A DNA stretch of 64,000 bases. It comes from Phytophthora quininea. Taxonomy: Eukaryota > Oomycota > Peronosporomycetes > Peronosporales > Peronosporaceae. Both the position numbers and the translations under genes were made by a program. The stretch covers positions 372,001-436,000 of the forward strand of contig JAAVTG010001008.1 in the NCBI GenBank assembly GCA_011947345.1, written 5' to 3'. Each line of letters starts with the position of its first letter. Positions within the stretch are counted from its first letter, which is position 1. Shown piece by piece: positions 24,443-35,087 of this stretch. The notes under the pieces were generated by a model that searched no databases, was not told where the DNA came from, and saw only the letters and a list, made by a program, of their open reading frames with translations.

Positions 24443-25182
24443 GTACAGTGAGCAGCGGGTCGTGGTGCGGTGGTGTGCTTGGGAGCTGGAAGAAGGCGAA
24501 CTGATGGCAGGCTGCGACGACGGCGAGCGCAATCCACTCGTGTTATGAGGCGGGTGTGGTGCCTGCCAACTCCCCGAAAAACAGGCGTTCCAACGCCGAT
24601 CCCTCCACAGAGCACAATCCGCATACCGCAACGTGGCTGCTTCAACAGCAAAGCGAGGCTGTTGTGCCTCTTTCGCGCATGCGAAAGTAAACGAAAATGC
24701 GCGGCTGATCTTCTTGTCATTGTTGCGGCGATTGTTGGCTTGCAAGTCGCAGCAAAGCGAACTCTTTCTGTTGTTTGTGGAGTGGAAGTGGAAACTCGGA
24801 TAATCACTTGTGCGTGGAGCTGCATTGCCTTTGGGATCACCTGCTCAGTTGTCACCGGACTTGTTGCTTTCAACGCCTTTACTGTACTAACCATAACAAC
24901 AGTAATACCAAGAAGAAGAAAAACGGATGAGCGTCTTCATCCGATCAAAGCGCGTGTAGCTATGCTGGATATACTATAACGTTGCAGACATTCGAGCTGC
25001 CCTCGAAACCAATGCCTCTTGTGTAGAATCTACGCCATACTGCCGTGGAAAGCCCACAGCGAGTTGTACCGGTTGCAAATCACTCAAACTTCCCGAGCGG
25101 TAAGCATGCTTTCGCTTGCAAAAGGCGGCAATGACGTCGATCGCGAGCCGTCCCGTCACCCAGTCATCCGGACACAAAGTCG
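24443..25182. other. Intergenic region between copy K and the multi-membrane gene
   Basis: 740 bp holding the promoter of copy K and the 3' flank of the next gene. The overlapping short frames have no recognisable domain. Confidence 0.45.
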
Positions 25183-28100
25183 TTAGAGACCGTCAAAGAG
25201 ATTCCCTGCCGAAGTTTTGTCTTCCCGTTGCACGTCTTGCAGGATATTGTACAGCATTGCAAGCGAGGCGGTCCCTTGAGAAGCATCGCTCTTCCAATTG
25301 CCGTCAGTGTTGGCATCAAGTTCGCCAAACAATTCCAATACCGCACCGTCCGGCATTTTGAGGAAGTGTCGATGGAGTTCTCGAGTACCGTCTAGCTCCA
25401 CGTTGTATACAGCGATATGGGCGTTGGTCTCGCGGAAGAGCGGGTCGAGTGGGTCGGTGAGTGCGTACTCGTGCACAAACACCTTCCGCTGTGTGCCGCG
25501 AGGTCCTTTCCAGCGGGTAGCTTGTGCACAAATCGTCTCCAATTCTTGCAGCGATACTTCAGCGTCATGCGGCACGAAGAACGAGTGCTCGTGGCCGTGC
25601 ACTCGGTGATACACATCGAGCATCCGTCCGTTCATGTGAATGTAGAGCAAGTAGACGTAGAACCCCATGAGCGACAAGCACGTGAGAGCCGCATACAATA
25701 CGAGGACAATGAAGACCCCGACTACGCCACTACCCTCTTGTGTCTGGAAGCGGACATACAACTTGAACCAGTCTCCGTTCACACACGTGCAGCCTGAGGC
25801 GGTCAGCGATACCGCACATTCGGCAAGTTGCGCACAGCCGTAGTGGTGAGAAAGCACGTCGACGATAAGCACGAGGAACGGGTCGAGCACGGTCGCTATA
25901 CCAGCGCACACGATGAAGTTCGAGGCGAACGAAGGCAAATCGCCGACAAAGTGTTGGCCCACAGCAGCGGCACCTGAAAGAAAGCCAAACATCATCACGT
26001 TGCCCAGCACCCCCATTGCTATTGCGCCGATTTCAGTGCTTGTTGCAACTGTTTGCCACGTATACTTGACGATGCACGTAGTCCACTGGGGTTGAAGGTC
26101 GTAGACCGGAACACGACTGCCACGCAGAAACAGCCACTGCGTCAGATAATGCACATACAACCGGATCCAGCAAGCGAACGCTAACATCGTCACAAGTCGC
26201 CAATACTCGAGTGTGTGCCAGTTCGAAAAGCCGATGTCAACCAGAAGTTCGTGCCGCATGTAGTGGATCTTTCGTTTGGCATGGAAGCGCTTGTGTCGTG
26301 CAGTCTCCATGGATGCCGCAGTGTTCACTGAGAAGGAATAATTTTCCACGTCGAGTTTCCGCTGCTTCCCATCAGGAATTTCACCGCTGTCTTCATTCCC
26401 CACTTCATCGGCATCAAAATTGTCAAAAAGGTCCGAAGTGGTTAAATTGTCATTGCCGAGCTGTCGACTGCTTGGTTGGTCATTCAGTAGCGGCTCTTGG
26501 TCGTTATCCTCAGCATGTTGAAGCTGCCTGTTTTCCTGCATTGTTACTGCATCGCCCGACTAAACGAAGACAACGATCCGTGAGTTCGAGCTGAAAAAAG
26601 TGAACAACAGCAGCAACGTACGTGAACTCGTGAGCTCTTTGCCGAGCCAAAACTTGAAAGCCATCGCTTCCAGCGCCGTGGTAAAAATTGCGCGGTAGGT
26701 CGGATGTTTCTCTTCTTGCTGGTTGCAACTTCGCCGTCATCCATCACAGCCGAAGCAGAAGAATACGGCTTGATCAGAGCGCCGCCACTACTTCGACGCT
26801 CACCGCTCAAAACTTCATTGTCTTCATCTTCACGTAATACCCGACCAGGATTCATATCACCGTTGCTTTGTGGTCTAATGGAGGCTTGCGAACGCTTCCG
26901 CACCGTCGGTCCATTTGGCGCTGTCGACATTTTCCGCATGTACCTTTGGTGATTGTTCTCCACCTCAGGCAAAATCAACCTCATCAGTCCGCCGTGCTCA
27001 TCGATCTCTGCATCAAATATTTCATCGTCAGCGTTTCGACCGCGAAGAGCTCGATGCAGTAGAACCGCAGGAGGTTTGGGGAGGTGGCTGATCTGGAAGT
27101 AAAAATTGCAGAGCCATGACGATAGATCCTGTTGGTACATGTGCTCCATATCCCGAAACTTGTCCATGGTCGGGTCCATTTCTCCACGTAGCAGAGGCAC
27201 TTTGTATTTCCCTGCACAACTTGAAACTCAGGCGTGGAGAGCGGCAACGCTCCCAAGCCACGACATGATCGGTCTGCGTCGCTATCGACTGGTCGAGGGT
27301 TTGACCACCACGTCGTCGCCTTCGTCTAGGCATCGCATTCACATTACCACCAGCGTACGCATCAACAGTCGCTTGAGATAGCATGAAGAGCTCGAACACT
27401 AGAGTGTTTCCTGGTCGGAGGTCGATCTCCGGAGGACACACAACAAACAGGTCTTGGTTCACGGCCACTTCAGTGTTGTAAAATCGTCCGCGATGGCGGA
27501 ATGGCCGAGTGAAGTTCGGACGACCGACTCGAGTGCGGTTCAAGCTGCTATCCTTTACTGGGGACTCACGCGGAGCTACCTCCGGGTCCCAGTTTGTCCA
27601 ATGTAAGGCGTGTCCACCAAGACGATCGTAAAGCGTAGCAACCATAACGTACTGCCCACTCGGCAGTTTATCCTTCACGGCGCACAACATTCTCGCTCGA
27701 ATGCGGATCGTCAACGGGATGCGAGACCACTCGACTCGATATCTCTTTCGACTCTGTGGAACTCGTGAGCTCTCCAATGTGCCGTAAATCTGCTCCACTC
27801 GAGCCTCCTGCTGTTTCAATGTGTCTTTCAGATGCGTCTCAGCTTGCTGGAAGACGTGGCCAATCCGTCGTGCTCGAAGTTGCGTCGCCTCGGCAGCCTG
27901 GCGGTCCTTTAGCACCAGTTCGGCGTGTCGTCGACGCGCTTCTTGCAGCAGCCGCTCCCGAGCGAGCGCTTCTTGTTTGGCCAAGTGGATTTCGCGCTGG
28001 CGATACAACGTGCTCTCGATTTCGGCCTGACGAAGGCGAGCTTCCTCAACCTCCTGCTCGCGTTGCTGCACTTCCTCAATTGGCACGGCACCGACCACCA

Positions 28101-28389
28101 CCTCGGCTTCTGGGATCACCACTTCGAACTCATCCAAGTACTGCGGGATCTCCCGACTCTGCAGCTGACTCGACAGCACGTCGATGAGGGAATACGTTAC
28201 ATTGTCTCGAGGAGACCGGAAAGCGTCTTCAACATTGCTGCCGTCCACGTCGTCCCACAGCGAGTTGTAGTCGTCGTCTACACCAACGGACTGTGGCGAT
28301 CTCTTCTTCTGTGTCGCCGTCGATGTCGCCGGCGACTTGCTGCATGTTGACGCTGCCGCCCTCGTCCGCAGTGCTTGAGCTGTCACCAT
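25183..28389 (-). CDS. Coiled-coil + C2-like + multi-membrane-spanning protein
   Basis: Not recognised by name. Exons are 28389-27348, 27211-26622 and 26559-25183 (introns 136 and 62 bp, the latter GTACGT...TTTAG), giving 1002 residues without a frameshift. Residues about 90-190 are a Glu/Arg/Gln coiled coil (EEVQQREQEVEEARLR). Residues about 200-345 look like a beta-rich C2-type domain (LTIRIRARMLCAV, YVMVATLYDRLGG, NTLVFELFML). Exon 3 has about four hydrophobic helices (AIAMGVLGNVMMFGFLSG, FIVCAGIATVLDPFLVLIV, FIVLVLYAALTCLSLMGF), a Cys-rich luminal-looking loop and a soluble C-terminal domain. A second frame upstream (28414 start, acidic) may be the true N terminus. A flagellar or membrane role is speculation. 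A decayed paralog lies at 29130-31850. Confidence 0.7.
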
Positions 28390-29129
28390 TGAGCCGGACG
28401 TGACCTGGCTGCATCGAGCGACTACGTGTTGGCGCTCAGGTCATACGTAGCGCCCGTTGACGACAGACCGCTAGGAATAACACTGCGTGCATTACGGCTT
28501 ATGGATGGGTCTAATTTTACGAGGCATTGTAGTGGGTCTCAGATAACAGGTAACACTTGGCGAGGGAAGCTGGCACTTCCACTAAGTTTTTGCCGAGTGT
28601 ATTGCTGTCGGCTTCGAGGTAAATGTAAAACTGATCAAACTAAACATGCATGCCGACTAACCGCTCTACACTTCCACTACCAGCGTCCCAGTAGTGGCTC
28701 GACATGGTGATGGCACGTGCCACCACCTGTACCAGCCTGAGTTGACGTACGACTACACAAGCTGTAGCAGTAGCTCACTGCTAGCCAACCTGCCGTGGCT
28801 GACTGCAACCAGTCGCTTACTCGCGCCAGACCCGACTGCATTGCGTGTGGTGGTTGGGCTTTCATGCCGCTACCCACTACAGGCATTCAGGAAAGGTTTT
28901 TAATCTCTCGATCACCATGGTAAATCCTATCGTCAACAGGAACGACCAAGGAGATTGGATCACCTTTGTGTCCTTGATGAGAGATTGTTTGTGTCTGTAT
29001 TACGGCCAAAATGTCTGTAGGGACCAAGACCTCGGCGTGCCGGAATGGGATCATGCCAATTTGACGTGAAGCTGGTGCCATAAAGGTGACACGACAGCAG
29101 CGAAAGAATAGAGCGCATTTTCCTCGAGT
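28390..29129. other. Intergenic region beyond the multi-membrane gene
   Basis: 740 bp without a supported gene. It should include the promoter of the gene ending at 28389. Short frames on both strands show no domain. Confidence 0.4.
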
Positions 29130-29323
29130 CGACAACGTCCCAATCAGATGGTGTAGACGCTAAGCAACGCCTTGAATCGCTGATAGATCGGGTCCGCTTG
29201 ATCGTAAACCTTGACGCCTCTCGCTTCGGTGCGCAAAACCTTGGCTTCTAAAGCCTCGAGGGCAAACAGAAGAACCGCAGGCTGGAGTTATAACGATTGA
29301 TCCCGCTGGTACATGTGCTTCAT
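29130..29323 (-). pseudogene. Decayed paralog of the multi-membrane gene, downstream half
   Basis: On the minus strand this reads MKHMYQRDQSL followed by a stop, then a segment with PAVLLFALEALEAKVLRTE. It matches the intact neighbour's MEHMYQQDLSS and PPAVLLHRALRG, with an internal deletion. The DNA next to the hAT insertion (GGTACATGTGCTTCAT) is nearly that of the intact gene at about 27135-27151. With the piece at 31356-31850 it formed one locus before the hAT insertion. Confidence 0.65.
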
Positions 29324-31355
29324 CAGGGGTCCGTCAATATAGATTTTATATTGATTGACTGCTTCGATCTGGAACAATCAATGATTGCAATCTCTTCAAT
29401 CTCCTAGCTGGTTATTGCAATCTATAACACAAGTACTGCATCGCTAATGTGTTTGGCTCGCTCAATGGCCTTCGACACGTCCGCAAGCGTCACTAAGTCC
29501 CAGTTTAGCTTCAAGTACATGATCATTTCGAGGTTTTCGTGGCTCAGGCACTTCCTCAAATACCCGACAGTGCTTTTAACGGTCGAGAAAAAGCGCTCAG
29601 CAACTACGGAGGTCGCAGGAATCCAGGTTGCGTCGATAAACTTCGACTGCGGTCCCCTGCGTCGGCGTGATTTTTTGAGCTTCTCATCCAGAGCATCAGC
29701 GGCACGCTTTCGTATTGACCTTGCTGTAGCTGTCTCAAGAGCTGCTGGTGATTAATCCGGATCCGGTGAGGTTGTAGTGAGACGATGCAATGCCTTTCGC
29801 TCGTTTCGCAACAGGGAGGTATCTACGCCAGCTTGAATTTTAGCCAGCCCGCTATCAAACGCTCCAGACTCGACAATATCCGCATCCGGGGCAAGATACT
29901 TCTCCATGCCATCGTAGTCGTGTAGCACAATGTCAAAAATGTCGCCACAGTCATGTTGTTGCGCTGGAGTTTACCAGTGATGACATTAAACGCGGTCATT
30001 TCGTCCAGGAGGCCAGCAATTTTCCTCTGCTCACTCACCGACGGAATCAGGTTCACAAAGGCGACTCGGCGAATATCGTCCTCGCTAACGTCGTCTGGAA
30101 GATCACGATCAACAGCGCAATCATCTCGAAAGTGATGCAGATATGGTCGGAAATCCTCGAATCGTTGCAGCATGCGGTAGCAGCCGCTCCAGCGAAGTTC
30201 GTGTAAGGGCACAGGTTTATAGTCGCATCCAACGGCCTTAAGTTTGGCGATGCGCTTCACGGTCTTGAGATTTTTCATCAATCCACTCACTTTTTGATAA
30301 GCTTCATATGAGGTGCAATGCGCACACGTACAGCCAAGTTAAAGCGATGAGCGGCACAACCGATAAAAGGCACTTCAACCCTGCGAGAAATCTCTTTATT
30401 GGTCTCCATATTGTCCGCGACAATAGCGACCATGTCCGAGAGATGCATCCCGTACTGGGATAACTCAATATCCAAACAGTCGATGTGCTCAGCAGCAGTC
30501 ATCGAACTTTCGTCCTGGAATGTAGAGAAGGCCAAAAACCGAACGCCTTTTCTGGTGGTGGCAAAACTTGCTATGGCATGCTCCGCAAAATCCGTGAATC
30601 CATCGAAAACCAGAGCAAACTTTTCGCCAGATAGCTCATTGGAAATTTTGAGATCCACGACCTCAACGAGCGCAGACATTCGTTTGATCAAAGTCTTTTC
30701 TCCCATCGACTTGTAGCAAACGGCTGAACGAATGATGGGGTCTTCCACATGCGAGAAGGAGAAATTCTTCAGCGCAACCAGTTTCACCCACCCGTACGTG
30801 TCAGCAGCGTCTTTGTGGACGAACATGGTGCTAATTGGCGGGCAACTTTTTCATGCACTCCTTAGCGACGGCTTCAAATCCAGGGTGATGACTTCGCAAG
30901 TGCGAGATCAGGTTCTTGTAGCCGGCTTGCTTCTGTTGCTTTACCACTTCGCTGCAGATTGTGCACGTCCGCTCAGTTGGTGTAGGGTCCCTGTAGAGTG
31001 TCTTGACGATCTCGGCGTTCTTCATGGCGTACTGCTGGTAGCTATCTTCGGAAGTGGAAAATTGGATAGTGATCGAGGCAAAACAAACTCCAGCTATCTC
31101 TCAACACGAGCCTTGCCGACCGAAATGGCGCGAAAAGCGCGCGAAAACGCGTTGAGGTTTTGATCGTGGGCTCGGTTTCGAGCAATTGGTTGGTGGAATG
31201 CAATGCTAGCGTGGTTGATTGGCTCTAACAGCAGTAAAACCTAATTGGACCTAGGGGAAAATCCGTGATTGTGATTTCCGATCTTGCCACAATCGGGTAT
31301 TGTGATTGACAATATCGGCAATCACACAATCCCAATCCATTTTTGCGGATCCCTG
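29324..31355 (-). mobile_element. hAT-family DNA transposon with TIRs and TSD
   Basis: The 2032-bp element starts CAGGGGTCCG and ends CGGATCCCTG (inverted CAGGGATCCG), 9 of 10 terminal bases matching. It is flanked by the identical 9-bp direct repeat GTGCTTCAT (29315-29323 and 31356-31364). hAT elements make 8-bp duplications, so one flanking base probably matches by chance. Both ends carry many CAATC/GATTG words, a subterminal arrangement typical of transposase binding sites in this superfamily. It encodes a BED finger, a catalytic body and a C-terminal dimerisation domain, all on the minus strand. Confidence 0.92.
29447..31025 (-). pseudogene. hAT transposase (BED finger to dimerisation domain), broken
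   Basis: 31025-30831 is a BED-type zinc finger (CTICSEVV, then HLRSHH). 30826-30287 and 30290-29823 hold the RNase-H-like body, with FALVFDGFTDF, VAIVADNMETNKE and FIGCAAHRFNL as expected around the first two acidic residues. The minus strand of 29447-29700 encodes the hAT dimerisation region (ATSVVAERFFSTVKST, YLKLNWDL). The frame changes near 30828, 30290 and 29790. Some breaks may be sequence errors, so recent activity cannot be excluded, and the clean duplication suggests a fairly young insertion. Confidence 0.85.
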
Positions 31356-31850
31356 GTGCTTCATATCTCGAAACTTATCCATCGTCGGGTCCATTTCTTC
31401 AGCAGAGGCCATTTGTAGTTTGTCCTTGACGACTTGCGGCGGCGCTTCCCAATCCACGGCATGATCGATTTTCGTCGCTATCGACTACTTTAGAGCTCGC
31501 CGTCGTCTCGTAAAACTCTCAGAATCATGTTTTAGCGCATGCAGCCGCAGTCGGTCAAAGCTGGTCGAACGAAGGTCGATCGCGGTCTGGCCGAACGAAT
31601 ACACACCAAGTCTCGGATTATGGCGTATCCTTTTGATATGAACCGCTCCAATTTTACTTGGCGCAATTGCATTTCCAATGCAGCAAGGTCTTCAGACCGA
31701 AGTTTATCACCAACCACAAGAACTCATTGCAACAACGACGATAAGATGCCATTGACTTCAACAACAGGCAGCGAATTCGCACCACCAATTTTCTGCTTGG
31801 CGAAATTTCATGAAATTTGACAATACGTAACCGCCAATGAGATCGCCCCA
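31356..31850 (-). pseudogene. Decayed paralog of the multi-membrane gene, upstream half
   Basis: On the minus strand 31365-31480 reads EEMDPTMDKFRDMK, matching GEMDPTMDKFRDMEH of the intact gene, including the flanking intronic DNA (CATGATCG...TCGCTATCGACT). Further upstream, STFVRPALTDCG lines up with the neighbour's RPNFTRPFRHRG. Frames are broken and the coiled-coil part is missing. Confidence 0.6.
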
Positions 31851-34834
31851 AATGACATATTATGGCACATCAAGACATGGCGCGGTCGCCGGGGACGTGC
31901 GCTGCGCCCAGTGCGGCTGCCTCAACTTCGACGCGGCCCACGATGTGTGCGAGAGCTGCCGCAGTAAGAAGGTCGTGTTCCGGCCCACGGCGCGGCGCTC
32001 GGCGAGCACCAACAGCCTCAGCTCGAGCTCCAACGGCAAAGGCAAGAAGCGGCGCATCGAGGAGACCAAACGGCCAAGCAGAAGCAGCGGAGGCGCCGCC
32101 AAAGTAACACCCAAAGTAGCGAAGAAGCAGCCAGATGTGATCGACCTGTTGTCGTCCAGCGATGAAGAGGAGGACGTCGAGGAGAAGCCGCCGACGAGGG
32201 ACTTGTTCCAAAGCCGAGTCTTTGAGACGGTCAGCTTCCGAGAGAAGGACTTCCCGAGCCTGGAAGAGGCTGCGTTCATGAGGAAACAGCACGCAGAACC
32301 AGGCAAAACTCCGGATAAAGCGGCGCCAAAGCAGAAGAAGACGACGGAGCAGAAGAAACCTGCGGCCAAGCCAACCGCAACTGCTTCGGTGTCAGCGTCG
32401 ACCGTAAAGCCTGCTCCAGCTGCAGCGGTAGCGACGGCAGCAATGCCAGTGAGAGTTGCATCTCCGAAACCTTCTCAAATACAGTCGAAACAGCCAGCGT
32501 CAGTTGCAGTGAAGGAAACACAGAGTAAGGCTGCACAGCCAATCGAGAGCAAGCCACAGACCCCAGCGAAGCGACCAGCACCCAGTGCACAAACTACACA
32601 ATCGCAGTCAAGCATCTCGACGTTGACTGGAGCTGCTCAAGCTCGGGATAAATCGACTAAAAACGACAAGGTCACGCAAGAAGACACGCCTTTCCAGACG
32701 CGAGTGTTTGACACCATCGAGTACCAAGAAGCAGACTTTGCCACAGTGTATGATGGTCTGGCTGTTGCTAGACGGAGTCATCCACCAGCTTCAAATGCAG
32801 CGAGCTCGGCGGCTTCTTCGACTACAGCGACGGCAAAGGTTGTACCGCCTACGGCAGCCCCTCCTGTGAACAGATCAACGATAAATGCTGCAAAGCCCAG
32901 CTTTCCAAGTGCAAAACCAACTGCAACAGCGAGAAGTGTGTCTGAGACGCATGGACAGAGAACCCAAGCCTCAACGGCAAAACTCCAACGGGAAGACCAA
33001 CGACACCGTCAGCGCCTGCACGATCTTCGACAACGCCAGGTCCACAAGTGTCATCCGTCCCGACGCCGGCACCCACAGTAGCGTCGGTGGCAGCAGCAAC
33101 GGTGGCTCCTGCTGCAGTATCTTCTCGATCAATCGAGCAGCCAACTGCCAAGAAAGCAGTAACATCTAGTGCTCAAGCGATTCCATCCACAACGACGACA
33201 ACAACAACGACCCCCGCACGAGCAGCAGTGTCGACCACACCACCAATTGTATCGACCACAACCCCGTCTCCCCGGCCATCTTCGGTGCCAACTACAACAA
33301 CATCAGGTCTCACGACAACGGCACCAGCTCCTACGACAACGGCGCCGCCACCACCAACAGCGGCACCGACAACGATGCGACCATCTACTGCTGGCACAAC
33401 TTCAGTAGCAACGAGTGTGCCTCCTGCTCCTACTGGAACTACTAAACCAAGTGTACCTCAAACTTCGTCAACGGCCTCTACGCCGAAAGTGCAGACGGCG
33501 GAACCTACGATAGTGCTGCGCCCAACGAAGAAGAACCCAGAAGAGCAGCGACCGCAACAGACTAATATTGCTGCTGCTGCCAACCAGACAAGTACGGCTG
33601 TGGATTCTTCTCCAGCTTCACCTGAAGCGGCTCATGAATTTGTTGTGGAACGGCCTGCTCTCGGGTACTGCAGTCTGGAATTTTTGTCATTTATGTGGGA
33701 ATGTTGTGGGGACGATTACACTGAGAACGAAGAAGTAACACTGCTAGAGGTGATCGATCTAACGAATTTGAGTGATTCCGAAGGCGCCGACAGTGAGGCT
33801 GAGTCGCCAACCGGAGCGAGACAGCACCATGCATCTGCAAATGGCCATCCGACCGGGACTGTCCGCTGGCGAATGTTGGTGGGTCAGGGACCTGGTACGT
33901 CCCAACGCTTGGATCGGAGCGGCAGCGAACTCGTCCGGAGAAGGTAATTTGCGCACTATGTGAGGAGAGCGGGACTGCTCGCTTGTTGATACAGTGCCCG
34001 ACATGTACCAAGTATTACCACAAGCGATGCGCAAGGGAGAATGGCGACGAAACGATCTGCTGGAATTGCGAGCTCGGTTCTATGATCGATGACAGCGAGT
34101 TGGATGAAGAGCACGCGAAGCATAATAACAACGAGTATCTTGAGTATCTGAAGGATCTGAGAGATCATCAGCACTCAGCAGTGCCTGGTGAGGATGTAGT
34201 AAAGGAAGAGCGGCAAGTGGTCGGAGATGAACAAACGGCGGAACCAGGCAGTAGTGCAGATAGATGGAAAGCATTCATCGGAGAAGCCACTGCTGGCGTT
34301 GATACAGAGTACCACGAGATCACAAACCGTATCGCTGCGGAACTTCGCAGTGAAGAGCTGCGCAACAACTACTCAAGGGGTTTTGTGACCCGAGAAGAGT
34401 TTGAAACACAGATGTCTGAGGTGGAACAGTTCTACATTAGCGAGGAAGAGCGTTTGCAGCAACTGGAGAAAGAGAAAGCTGCCCAAAGAGCCCAAGAGGC
34501 GGCAGCGCGTGCTGCTGCTGCTGAGGCTGAACAAACGCCAAACTCTCAAGCTTATGGCAGTATTACTGGTGCCATTACACCTACAGCGACGAACCCTGGA
34601 GCAATTCCTGGATCGAGCATCCAGCAGCCTGCTTATGCTGCTAATGGCATGGCACCCAATCCGCCTTCGGTTGTGCTAGCACTTGCTCAGCGTGTACCTG
34701 TTGCCACCTTTGGTGTAACCAGCCAGTTGTCACATCAGCCGATCGTAAATAATTTCGCTGTTCACACAACACCGACCCAGCAACCTCCAGTCGCCATGTC
34801 AACAACACATCCGCCGCCGCCACCAGCTCCATAG
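31837..34834 (+). CDS. PHD-finger protein with zinc ribbon and SUMO-interaction-like motifs
   Basis: About 999 residues. The N terminus is a CxxC...CxxC ribbon (CAQCGCLNFD, CESCRSKK). Two copies of a short motif follow: LFQSRVFETVSFREKDF and PFQTRVFDTIEYQEADF. A long Ser/Thr/Pro/Ala-rich linker leads to a PHD finger near 33940-34080 (CALCEESG, CPTCTKYYHKRC, CWNC), then a coiled coil and a Pro-rich end. VIDLLSSSDEEE and VIDLTNLSDSE each fit a SUMO-interacting motif (hydrophobic core plus acidic/Ser tail). Two one-base gaps (AAAA near 32985, GGG near 33860) interrupt the frame, and restoring them gives exactly 1000 codons. Probably a chromatin reader, with specificity unknown. Confidence 0.75.
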
Positions 34835-35087
34835 CCATAGGAGATCGTTAGGAAGCAAATAAAGTACTATCACTTTAGAAGCTTTTTGCTCGAAAGCACT
34901 TCAGCTTGTACCGCATCACTACTCAGAGGATCATGTTTCGAACTTAATCAGATTTTATTCCGTTTTAGAGGAGATTAATACATTGCCTTTGGCGCCAAAC
35001 CACCAAGGGAAGCGCGCGTTCGAAGCCAAGGTGTCGACGCTTGGGGACTTCCTCTCTCGGTTCTAGTGGCCACACGAGCTGGCTGTC

